Source of the DNA: Trichobilharzia regenti
Lineage: Eukaryota > Platyhelminthes > Trematoda > Strigeidida > Schistosomatidae
Direction of reading: 5' to 3'
NCBI GenBank assembly: GCA_944472135.2
Contig: OX235270.1
Location: 143,421,632 to 143,485,631, forward strand
DNA: 64,000 nucleotides
Part shown: one piece after another, positions 1-9,028 of the stretch
How positions within the stretch are numbered: the first letter of the stretch is position 1
Layout of the letters: every line of letters starts with the position of its first letter
Position numbers and translations under genes: made by a program
The notes under the pieces: model-generated
Databases searched by the model: none
The model's input: only the letters and a program-made list of their open reading frames with translations
Told to the model about the DNA's origin: nothing

Positions 1-165
1 CTGACGTCCTGCGTAAGAAAGTTAAGAGTATTTGACATCACTCAGTCTCTAGTTTCCAAGTTTGTTAATTCCTGTATTCTGCCTATCCTTCTTTATTGCC
101 CCCTGCTTTAATCTTTCCTGGACTACTTAAGACTGTTATACTGCATAGGTCACTAAAAGCTGTGA
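1..165 (+). mobile_element. CR1-A retrotransposon fragment (C-terminal RT region)
   Basis: The translation resembles the RT C-terminal tail of the better copy at 47839-48942: both share a KLR motif and NSCILPI followed by LYC. Here the frame is broken by stops after about 35 codons. It continues off the left edge and is abruptly replaced by RTE-a 3'-end sequence near 165. Relic only. Confidence 0.6.
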
Positions 166-1227
166 CTGACTAGTTTCAACATAGAACTTTGCACTGACAT
201 AGCACATGTCCTAACCATCACAACCGATTCAGGTGCTTCACAGCCTCGTCGATTGATTTGCCCTGCTTACCTGGGACTCGATGGAGGCCTAACCTCAATA
301 TTGCTCACCTTATTATACCATTTCGCACGGGAGGTAGAGCGCAGGCACCTATATGATCAAAGACAGATCTGTCTCTCTGTTTTCAGCAAAGAACTCTGCA
401 CCGATGTACAGCAGTTCAATTCGCCACACTCAATGTAGCACACAAAGCAAGAGAAAAGACTGGAAGACAGATAGCCCTTTCGTATCTTCCACTTTCAATG
501 GCCACGTCTCATAGTTATAAAGGAGAACACAGCGGACTCCTGAGCAGTGCAAACTTCCTTCAGTCGACAGCTAGCCAGCCTGATATAACACCTACTAAGC
601 CAGAGATGGTGTAAGTTGGTATATGCCAAAGGAGAGTGTTGTATCCGTTCTAAGATTTAGTCAGCGACCAACGCGCTGAGACTGATACAATTTCTCAAAT
701 AAGTGGAACCATCAACAATAGGCTATATCATTTCACTCTTGCTTTTCTTTAAGCCAAGTAAAAGTCCACGTAGTTCAGTCCTGTAACATCATCTTGCATT
801 TGGCGGGAGCGAATCGCATGCCAAACATTCGTAGATTGCAGCTCAGGGTGTTTAGAAGACTCTGCATTTTGTCAGCGTCTTCGCCTAGAAGGACTATATC
901 GCCTGCATAATCTAAGTCAACAAGATTATTCCCTGGTAGCAAGTCAATCCCTGCGTCGCGGAAGTCACTTAGGATTAAGTCCATTAGTACATCTATGATG
1001 AAATTGAATAGAAATAGGGACAGTGGGCACCCTTGTCGGACACCACTAGTTGTCACCAGTTCAGATGATGACTCGCCGTAAGCTCTCACCTGGCTGGCTG
1101 CATGAGTTTGAGTAGACTGCCTTGATCAGTGCAATGTATTTTCTCGGTATTCCTTTCACAGATAAACACCACCATATTACCTCTCGGCCGACAGAATCGA
1201 ATGTCGCCTTTAGGTCAAGAAATATAA
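166..1227 (-). mobile_element. RTE-a retrotransposon mosaic, minus strand
   Basis: Reading leftwards, 1227-775 encodes the middle of a reverse transcriptase (FLDLKATFDSV, VRQGCPLS, then YAGD where YADD is expected). 774-460 is a decayed continuation and 360-240 matches the thumb/tail region. Two separate 3'-end motifs of the family, near 165-200 and 367-460, show that one truncated copy was inserted in another. The YAGD change and the frameshift near 1089 (ARVRAYGE normally read in one frame) make it inactive. Confidence 0.7.
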
Positions 1228-2369
1228 CATTTAGATGGTTGGAGGCGATCGGCAGGAAGCCTTGGATAGACAACACTACGCAACTCTTTAGATTCATCAG
1301 GGAAACGGGTGGGAGAAGGAAAATGATAAGTGAGACAATCTTGGAGAAAAATGGCACCATAATTAGCTCCCAGGATAGACGACTGGAACGCTGGAAAGAG
1401 CATTATGAGGAGCAGTTTAATTGGCCCACAGCCACGCTCAACCTGCCGAACATCCAACACCTCCCCGAATGGGATATAGACACAGGTCCTCCGTCCCTAA
1501 CTGAATTTACTAAAGCTGTCACCAATCTGAAACAAGGCAAAGCAGCGGGACCTGATGGAATGACTCCAGAGGTATTTAAGTACGGTGGAGACAGTTTACT
1601 GTCTGCATTAACTGAGGTTCTACGCAGCGTCTGGGAATCAGAGGAAGTCCTATCGGGTTGGTGTAAGTCATCGATCATCCCGATATACAAAATGGAAACA
1701 AGTCTTCCTGTGATAATCACAGAGGGATTAGCTTGACTAATAAGGTTGTATCTAAAGTCCTAGGCTCAATAATCATGCGTAGACTAAGTGGTGCTCGGGA
1801 GGCACGAACACGAGAGAGCCAGACAGGCTTTAGGCCAGGAAGAGGGTGTATTGATCATATCTTCACAACTCGACAAATTCTAGAACATAGTCATTCCTAC
1901 CGGCATCCAACAATCATTATATTTCTTGACCTAAAGGCGACATTCGATTCTGTCGGCCGAGAGGTAATATGGTGGTGTTTATCTGTGAAAGGAATACCGA
2001 GAAAATACATTGCACTGATCAAGGCAGTCTACTCAAACTCATGCAGCCAGCCAGGTGAGAGCTTACGGCGAGTCATCATCTGAACTGGTGACAACTAGTG
2101 GTGTCCGACAAGGGTGCCCACTGTCCCTATTTCTATTCAATTTCATCATAGATGTACTAATGGACTTAATCCTAAGTGACTTCCGCGACGCAGGGATTGA
2201 CTTGCTACCAGGGAATAATCTTGTTGACTTAGATTATGCAGGCGATATAGTCCTTCTAGGCGAAGACGCTGACAAAATGCAGAGTCTTCTAAACACCCTG
2301 AGCTGCAATCTACGAATGTTTGGCATGCGATTCGCTCCCGCCAAATGCAAGATGATGTTACAGGACTGG
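775..2369. repeat. Inverted repeat, about 453-bp arms (775-1227 and 1917-2369)
   Basis: Position 1227 pairs with 1917 and 775 with 2369 without any gap. Both arms translate identically over about 150 residues and share the same RT frameshift and the same YAGD active-site mutation, so one arm was copied from the other after those mutations arose. The 689-bp loop holds the RT N-terminal part in + orientation. Outside the arms the similarity drops sharply. Confidence 0.85.
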
Positions 2370-2879
2370 ACTACATCGACGCCTAGTTTGAAAATAGGAA
2401 GTGAAGTGGTAGAACACGTTGACCGCTTCACTTATTTGGGAAGTATCATCAGCCAACGCCAACGGGTTGATCTCTGACGAAATATCAGCACGGATGCAGG
2501 GGGCTCGTTTCGCATTTGCCAGTTTACGCCGACTCTGGCGTAGACGAGATATTCGACTATCGACCAAATGGCGTGTGTACTGGTCATCAGTCCGCTCCGT
2601 CCTCCTTTATGGCTGTCAGTGAGACCTCGCCACTGAGAGTGTAAAACATGAAAAGATTAGCTGGCTTTGATCATAGGTGCCTGCTTTCTATCTCCCGTGT
2701 GAAGTGGCATAGTAAGGTGAGCAATGCTGAGGTTAGGCGTCGAGTTCTAAATAAACAGGGGAAATCAGTTGACGAAGTTATAAAGTTACATAGACTGAGA
2801 TGGTCAGGACATGTGTTACGTATGCCTAGACATCGCCTTCCTCGACAATTGGCAATGTTAGCGGATATAGGGTCAGGCT

Positions 2880-4109
2880 TCCACGGTGTGGGCAGCCGGG
2901 AAGTAACAATCGCCCTCACAATCTGAAACGCACGCGGAACCTCTCTATTACTCACTCATCTTTGTTTTCATCTTCATCTATATCATCTTGCCTTCCTTCC
3001 ACTGATGCAACTCTTCGACTTGATGGCTCTCCACTTCCTCTCCACTAAAAACGACGGAAGCCAAAAAACCACCACCGATAGCCTCTTAAAGCCGCGCCAC
3101 CAATTTCATATAGCAGCATTTAATGTTAGGACACTTTGCCAAATAGGACAACAAGCATCACCAGCCAAGACCCTGGTATCACGAGCCATTGATGTATGCT
3201 GTGTTTCAGAAACACGCATACAAGACCCAAGTGTGGTTATCCACCTAACCCCACCTGGCCAACAGGTTGAATCTGCAAAATTCACCTTGAGGGTGTCAGG
3301 AGATGCCACAGCTAGTTCACGAGGATTAGCTGGCGTAGGGATAGCTTTGAGTACTAGGGCAGAAAAGACACTGCTTGACTGGATCCCGGTAGATAGCCGG
3401 ATGTGTGCTGTCCGTCTGAACGGGTCAGTAAAAAGGAGAAAGGATTGCACTACTCGGCAATACCTTTTCGTAATCTCCGCCTACGCCCCCATCGACTGCA
3501 GTTCGGATGAAACGAAGGATGAGTTCTACCAAAAGCTGTCTAGTTTGGTGCGAAAGGCTAAACGCTCAGACATAGTCGTTCTAGCTGGTGACTTTAACGC
3601 TCAAGTAGGGAAATCGTGTCAATCTGAGAAGGATGTCAGTGGCACCTATGGAGTTCCGTGCCAGCGAACCGACAACGGTGACCGTCTCCTACAGTTCTGC
3701 TCTGATAATCATTTGTTTCTTGTGAGCACTAACTTCAAACACAAGGAGAGACACTGTTTGACTTGGAGACCCCCTTCATCAAACCAACGCTGGACACAAA
3801 TAGACCACATAGCAATAAGCTATCGTTGGCGTGGGTCGGTAGGAGATTGTCGCTCCTTCTGGAACACGTGTGTAGATACCGATCACGCACTGATCCGCGC
3901 TCGGGTGTGCTTACGACTGAACGGACGTAGGAAACAGCTGGCGGTAAACCCATCACGTCCCCAGCTCGATCAGGAAACTAAATCCGTATTTGAGGAAGAA
4001 CTAGCTAAACACATATCTGAGTTCGACAGCTGTTTCGCGTGCTTAACGGAGTGTGGCAACTTGAACTGCCGCACATTTGTGCAAAGTTCTATGTCGAAAA
4101 CAGACAAAC
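2880..4109 (+). mobile_element. Endonuclease-only RTE-a derivative with 15-bp target duplication
   Basis: A 1230-bp insertion flanked by perfect copies of atatagggtcaggct at 2865-2879 and 4110-4124. It holds a 5' UTR (2880-3004), a complete APE endonuclease region (about 3105-4032), then jumps directly to the family 3' UTR (about 4035-4109). The whole RT is missing. The sister copy at 8310-7790 continues past the same SEFDSC point into the linker, so this is an internal deletion. The clean duplication shows it inserted as a unit. Confidence 0.9.
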
Positions 4110-4246
4110 ATATAGGGTCAGGCTGGAAAAAAGCTAGCGGCAGTCAAACCAAAACATGGCACCAGTCAATGAAATCTACAGCAGTTAGTCTAAGCCACGT
4201 AGGAAGGTGTAGACTGGCTTCCTGGTTCGGGTCCTCAGGACGGTAA
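3005..4246 (+). CDS. RTE-a APE endonuclease ORF fused to the host element's C-terminus
   Basis: Open frame of 413 codons. Residues about 35-340 form an exonuclease/endonuclease/phosphatase domain: FNVRTL (Asn), SETR (Glu), AGDFNA (Asp/Asn) and the late TDH (His) are all present, so the catalytic set looks intact. From about residue 345 the frame runs through 3'-UTR sequence, the right target duplication and 40 codons of the host element (KTWHQSMKS) before stopping. No RT domain remains. The tail fusion is probably accidental. It would nick DNA if translated; expression is unknown. Confidence 0.75.
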   Translation: MQLFDLMALHFLSTKNDGSQKTTTDSLLKPRHQFHIAAFNVRTLCQIGQQASPAKTLVSRAIDVCCVSETRIQDPSVVIHLTPPGQQVESAKFTLRVSGDATASSRGLAGVGIALSTRAEKTLLDWIPVDSRMCAVRLNGSVKRRKDCTTRQYLFVISAYAPIDCSSDETKDEFYQKLSSLVRKAKRSDIVVLAGDFNAQVGKSCQSEKDVSGTYGVPCQRTDNGDRLLQFCSDNHLFLVSTNFKHKERHCLTWRPPSSNQRWTQIDHIAISYRWRGSVGDCRSFWNTCVDTDHALIRARVCLRLNGRRKQLAVNPSRPQLDQETKSVFEEELAKHISEFDSCFACLTECGNLNCRTFVQSSMSKTDKHIGSGWKKASGSQTKTWHQSMKSTAVSLSHVGRCRLASWFGSSGR

Positions 4247-4504
4247 AAACCAATGGTTGGTAACTATTGGTGACATGGCTCAAAATCGTTCTCAATGGCT
4301 GGTGCAGATGCATCCACTCCTTGTGACCTATGGTTTCCAGTGAAACTGTTTTGTTTTTCGTTATCACTATTCCTATCTCGTACACCTGCTTTTTGTCCCT
4401 ATTATGCATTCTTCTATCTTCTTCTCTTGCTTTGTGTGCCACATGGAGTGTAGTGACTTGAGCTGTCGCACATATGTGCAAAGTTCTGTGTCAAAAACAG
4501 ATGG

Positions 4505-5185
4505 ACAGACTTGGATAGAATTCAGTCTGCACCAAAGATAGGCCTAGTCACATCACACTAGTTACTAGTGTCAAATAAAAATATAACGATTGTTGGACGC
4601 CGACGATAAGTATGCCTATGTTCCAAAATCTATCGAAGGGTGGAGATATGATCAATACATCATACATTATCTGACAGTTTTTGAGGGGTAAAACACTTTA
4701 TCATCTTCAAGCATGCAAGTTTTGAGACAATTTTATAGAAACTGTGGTGTGATACCGTCTCGCTATATCTACGTACTGCTTAAATTAAATATCGTAGTAT
4801 ATCTTATAGCCTGCATAGTGTATCATGATACATCAGAATCAGAATTCATTGAAATTTCTCCTAAATCTAAGATATCTGAGTGACTAATTTGCCTCACTAC
4901 TTCCCACTAAAACGACTATAGTCACCGTTTTTGCTGGTAGTACCAATCATTCCAGAGGCCCATATCTTACTGCCTCGCATACAATCAATAACATTAAAGC
5001 TGTTTTTTTGATAAGTAAAGGTTGAAAACCCAACCTAAATCATCAGCTCATATCTGAATAGCAAAATCAGCTAGAGTGTACAACCAGTTAAAGCGCAGGT
5101 GTTACTTATTGGCTCAACCACCTGTGTAAATTATCGGGAGTGGTTTTCAAGCCGTCTCCACTTCTGCTTGGGTAGATTCTGTAAT
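4505..5185. other. Non-coding spacer with a dispersed repeat at 4505-4590
   Basis: No ORF or element was recognised. The first 85 bp, just after the RTE-a 3' end, resemble 59090-59165 (shared attcagtctgcacca-like and ctagtgt-containing blocks), so it is part of an unclassified dispersed repeat. Confidence 0.4.
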
Positions 5186-5988
5186 CAGCCCGCATAAGAT
5201 GTCTGTCTAGATTCAATATAGAACTTGGCACCGAAGTGCAGCAGTTCGAGTTGCCACGTTCCAAATAGCACACAAAGGTAGACAAGAAGATGAGTTAAGA
5301 GAATCAATACAGTCTGACAAGTATAAGAGTGAAACAGAATGGGTAATGGTAGAAAGGAATATGAAAGATTACAGAGACTGAATACATCTGCGCCATTGAC
5401 AACGATTTTGAGCCATGTCACCTATTGTCTCCAGCCATTGATTCCTAGAGTCCCGAGGACTCCAACCCGGAAGTCTGCATCTCCCTACCTGACTTAGTTT
5501 AACTGTCAAGGATTTCATGGATTGATGAGGCCATGTTTTTGTTTGGCCACCATTTACTCTTTTCCAACCTGCATCTATATCAGCTAGTAATGCCCGTCGG
5601 GAGAGGCGATGGTTGGGCAGGCATGCGCAGCACGTGACCTAGCCATCTCAATCTATGTAACTTTATAGCCTCGTCGATTGATTTTCCCTCTTTGCCCAAC
5701 ACTACGCCTAACGTCAACATTACTTACCTTATTATACCACTTAAAGTGAGAAAGAGATCGCAGAGATCTATGATCGACAGCAGTCAACCTTTTCATGTCT
5801 TCAACTCGTATTGGCCATGTTTCAGAGCCATAGAGAAGGACGGAGCGAACTGATGAGCAGTACACACGTCCCTTGGTTGATAGCCGGATGTCACGCCTAC
5901 GCCAGAGATGGTGTAAGTCAGCGAAAGCAGCTCGAGCTTTTCGGATCCGTGCTGAGATTTCGTCGCCAATCAGTCCGTTGGTGCTGAT

Positions 5989-6039
5989 TATTATTATTTA
6001 TTATTATTGTATCCTTTAGTTCCTAGAGGAACATAGGGC
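5989..6039 (-). mobile_element. 51-bp RTE-b (SR2-like) 3'-tail insertion with 10-bp target duplication
   Basis: The insert is only the last bases of an RTE-b element in minus orientation: the tag ccctatgttcctctagg, then a (AAT)n-like tail. The same tag and tail end the copy at 56755-58050. Perfect duplication tggtgctgat at 5979-5988 and 6040-6049. An extremely 5'-truncated target-primed insertion. Confidence 0.85.
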
Positions 6040-6634
6040 TGGTGCTGATACAACTTCCCAAATAGGTGAAGTGGTCAACATGTTCTATCACTTCACTCCC
6101 TATCACTAAGCTAGGAGTTGACGTAGTTCAGTCCTGTAGCAGCATACATTTTCCAGGGGCGAATCGCATGCCAAACATACGAAGATTGTTGCTCAAGGTG
6201 TTCAGAAGACTCTGCTGGATTTTGTCAGCATCCTCCCCTAACAGGACTATGTCATCTGAATATTCTAAGTCCATAAGACTATCCCCTGGTAACAAGTTGA
6301 TTCCTAAGTCATTACGTTCAGTTAAGGATACTTCCATCAGCATATCTATGATGAAGTTAAACAGAAATGGGGAAAGTGGACATCCCTGTCGGACACCACT
6401 GGTTGTTACCAATTCAGATGACAATTCCCCATAAGCCCTTACACGACTACGTGAGTTTGAATAGAGTGCCTTGATTAGTGCAATGTACTTTCTTGGCACT
6501 CCCTTCACAGTCAGACATTGCCATAGTACCTTTCGATCCACGGAGTCGAAGGCCGCCTTCAAGTCTAGAAATATGGCAATTGTTGGATGCCGAAAAGTGT
6601 GTCTGTGTTCTAGAATCTGTCGGAGAGTGAAGAT

Positions 6635-6832
6635 GGAATGACTTCAGAAGTATTTAAGTACGGTGAAGACAGTTTACTATTTGCACTAACTGAGGTTCTA
6701 CGCATCGTATATCTATGGTGGTCGGCCTGCAAAATTTGGGCTACCGGTATCCATGCTGAAAGTTCCATACTTGTACCAAAAATACAGTGTGGAATCAAAC
6801 TGTAAATCAAAATAAAAAAAATAAAGGTATGA
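6635..6832 (+). mobile_element. Chimeric insertion: RTE-a RT fragment joined to SINE-1 tail
   Basis: About 6635-6708 is plus-strand RTE-a RT sequence (EVFKYGEDS reading frame), and from about 6709 it is the body and 3' tail of SINE-1 (gtcggcctgcaaaatttggg) ending in an A-rich run. The SINE's tRNA-like head is absent. The unit interrupts the minus-strand RTE-a between its IDH and IFTL codons. Best explained by reverse transcription starting on SINE RNA and jumping to RTE-a RNA. A degenerate aagatg / aaggtatg duplication may flank it. Confidence 0.65.
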
Positions 6833-7313
6833 TCTATGCACACTCTACCTGGTCTAAAGCCTGCTTGATTTTCCCTCGTCTGTTCCTCCCGAGTTCTGCT
6901 TAGTCTGTGCATGATTACTGAGCCTAGAATTTTAGAAACTATGTTGGTTAGGCGGATCTCCTTATGATTATCACACGAGGACTTGTTTCCCTTCTTGAAT
7001 ATCGGTATAATAACTGACTTACCCCAGTCTGATGGAACTGTCTCTGATTCCCAGACTTTGCCTAGTACCTCAGTTAATCTACATACTAGTATGTCACCCC
7101 CATATTTAAACACCTCCGGAATAATTCCGTCGGGTCCTGCCGCTTTGCCTCGTTTCAAATTACTGATAGCTTTTGTAACCTCACCTACAGACGGCGGACC
7201 AGTGTCTATATCCCATTCGGGTGTTTTCTGGATGTCGTGGAGGTTCAGTGTGGCAGTAGGCAAGCTAAATTGTCCCTCAAAGTGTCCTTTCCAGCGTTCA
7301 ACGCGTCTATCCT

Positions 7314-7663
7314 GTTGGCCAAACAAGAACATGACATCAATCCATGAAATCCTTGACAGTTAAACTAAGTCAGGTAGGGAGATGCAGACTTCCGGGTTGG
7401 AGTCCTCGGGACTCTAGGAATCAATAGCTGGAGACAATGGGTGACATGGCTCAAAATCGTTGTCAATGGCGCAGATGTATTCAGTCTCTGTAATCTTTCA
7501 TATTCCTTTCTACCATTACCCATTCTGTTTCACTCTTATACTTGTCAGACTGTATTGATTCTCTTAACTCATCTTCTTGTCTACCTTTGTGTGCTATTTG
7601 GAACGTGGCAACTCGAACTGCTGCACTTCGGTGCCAAGTTCTATGTTAAATCCAGACAGACAT
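7314..7663 (+). mobile_element. RTE-a 3'-end fragment inserted antisense into RTE-a
   Basis: Plus-oriented last codons and 3' UTR of the family. It is nearly identical to the reverse complement of the host copy's own 3' end (about 5192-5560). It splits the host between the codons for SSQ and DRRVERW. Only 3-4 bases (ctg) are shared at the edges, so no ordinary long target duplication. Confidence 0.75.
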
Positions 7664-8310
7664 TCTGAGAGCTAATTAAGGAGCCATTTTTCTCAGAAAT
7701 AGTCTCACTTATGATTTGCCTTCTCCCCGTTTCGCTGAGTAGTCTAAGGAATTGCCTATCGCCGATGCTTTTTCCATCTCTTTCGCCTTTGTCACCCACC
7801 ACTGTTCACGGTCCTTGCGGAGAATTTTCGCAAGTTTTCTTTTGTGCAGCTTTCGCTCCACATTGATTTCGGAGCCGTCGGAATAAGTCCTCTAGCATCT
7901 ACCAATTTGGATGAGGCAGTCGAAATCCAATGGTTTTTACTCACCTTTGGATTTACCTTCTTCACAGCTTTAATAGCTGTACCTATGGCTGACTGAATAT
8001 TCTTCCAAGCTTCTTCAGGGTGGACACAGCTGTCGAACTCAGATATGTGTTTAGCTAGTTCTTCCTCAAATACGGATTTAGTTTCCTGATCGAGCTGGGG
8101 ACGTGATGGGTTTACCGCCAGCTGTTTCCTACGTCCGTTCAGTCGTAAGCACACCCGAGCGCGGATCAGTGCGTGATCGGTATCTACACACGTGTTCCAG
8201 AAGGAGCGACAATCTCCTACCGACCCACGCCAACGATAGCTTATTGCTATGTGGTCTATTTGTGTCCAGCGTTGGTTTGATGAAAGGGGTGGCAGCTTTC
8301 GGTCGGGCAT

Positions 8311-8533
8311 AACAAAGTCACATGCATAACATGTGACTTATAACCTGCTACATAAAACGTTCTAGGTACTAAGTGCTGGCGATAGCAACCTATTTAATAA
8401 CTTCGTTTCTAGCATTAGTAATCCCCATGTGATTAAAGAGTATCCCTAATTGTGAAAGTATGATACCCTAATTATTAAATTAAACCTTAAATATGCAAGA
8501 ATTTATGGTGAACAATTTTTTCCTATTTTCCAG
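8311..8533 (+). other. Intron sequence ahead of the DPH5 terminal exon
   Basis: No coding signal. It ends in a pyrimidine-rich run and CAG acceptor (tattttccag, AG at 8532-8533). The earlier DPH5 exons are not visible anywhere to the left in this window. Confidence 0.55.
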
Positions 8534-9028
8534 GTCAAAGAAAGATCTCTGGAGAACATTCTGCGTGATCGAAACATATTTGAACCTCCACGCTTCATGA
8601 CCTGTTGCGAAGCTGTGTATCAAATAGTAGAAGCTCTCAACAATAAAACTGATGATTTGTTGGATGGATCAAATTCATTAGTAGCATCTTGCGTCGTCAT
8701 CAGTCTTTCACGAATAGGATCCGATGATCAAAAAATTATCGTCTCAAGAATAAGCGATGTATACAAGGCTCAAGCGAACTTGAACAACCCTGAAGTTATT
8801 TTTGGTGGTCCACCACACTGCATAATAGTACCTGGGAAAATACATCTACTAGAATCAGAGTTTTTACTGGCCCGGTACCAGAACAAGGTGGAGAATCAAT
8901 CCTATTTGCCAAAATTTTACACCTTCGACCTAGAAGAATCTGATGATGTACTGCAAACCTTCCAGAACCTTGTAGATACACATAACAAAACAATCCATAG
9001 CATCCAACTTCCTCAGAGTCCAGGATAA
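8534..9028 (+). CDS. DPH5: Diphthine synthase, terminal coding exon (partial gene)
   Basis: 164 codons in one frame from the CAG acceptor to TAA. DPH5 is the S-adenosylmethionine-dependent methyltransferase that methylates the modified histidine of elongation factor 2 on the way to diphthamide, in the cytosol. The exon opens with VKERSLENILRDRN then FEPPRFM, matching the family's VKEQSLENL...YEPPRYM block, and continues with SRIGSDDQKI (family ARVGADDQKI) and HCIIVPGKIHLLESEFL (family SLIITGGSIHPMEMEML). The last about 40 residues (after LLARY) extend beyond the usual C-terminus. The SAM-binding N-terminal part lies on exons outside the window. Converges with ZNF207. Confidence 0.85.
   Translation, partial: VKERSLENILRDRNIFEPPRFMTCCEAVYQIVEALNNKTDDLLDGSNSLVASCVVISLSRIGSDDQKIIVSRISDVYKAQANLNNPEVIFGGPPHCIIVPGKIHLLESEFLLARYQNKVENQSYLPKFYTFDLEESDDVLQTFQNLVDTHNKTIHSIQLPQSPG

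Larger units (their letters stand above)
1228..4504 (+). mobile_element. RTE-a retrotransposon, 5'-truncated, interrupted at 2880-4109
   Basis: Plus-strand RT: N-terminal region from about 1237 (QDRRLERW, GKAAGPDGMTPEVFKYGG), fingers/palm (GFRPGRGCIDH, FLDLKATFDSV, VRQGCPLS, YAGD) to about 2370, then thumb and C-terminal region (VLRMPRHRLPR) to 2864. The C-terminal end resumes at 4125 (KTWHQSMKS) and the 3' UTR ends near 4504. Frameshifts near 1700, 2080 and 2470 and the YAGD substitution make it a pseudogene. Family knowledge: such elements encode APE endonuclease plus RT and move by target-primed reverse transcription. Confidence 0.8.
5186..8310 (-). mobile_element. RTE-a retrotransposon, minus strand, carrying three insertions
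   Basis: Reading leftwards: C-terminal half of the APE endonuclease (8310-7790, QIDHIAISYRW, TDHALIRARV), linker, RT N-terminal part (7313-6833, GKAAGPDGIIPEVFKYGG, ENQAGFRPGRVCIDH), palm (6634-6128, FDSVDRKVLW, VRQGCPLSPFLF, YSDD), thumb (5865-5653) and 3' UTR ending near 5195. It is 5'-truncated inside the endonuclease. The palm Asp pair survives but stops and frameshifts are scattered. It lies upstream of, and antisense to, the last DPH5 exon. Confidence 0.8.

Noticed and set aside
3106..3956. Minus-strand frames of 73-114 codons
   Set aside because: Antisense to the RTE-a endonuclease; no motif.
5185..5421. Hydrophobic 78-codon frame, repeated on the other strand at 7441-7668
   Set aside because: It looks like a membrane peptide but is the T-rich 3' UTR of RTE-a in two orientations.
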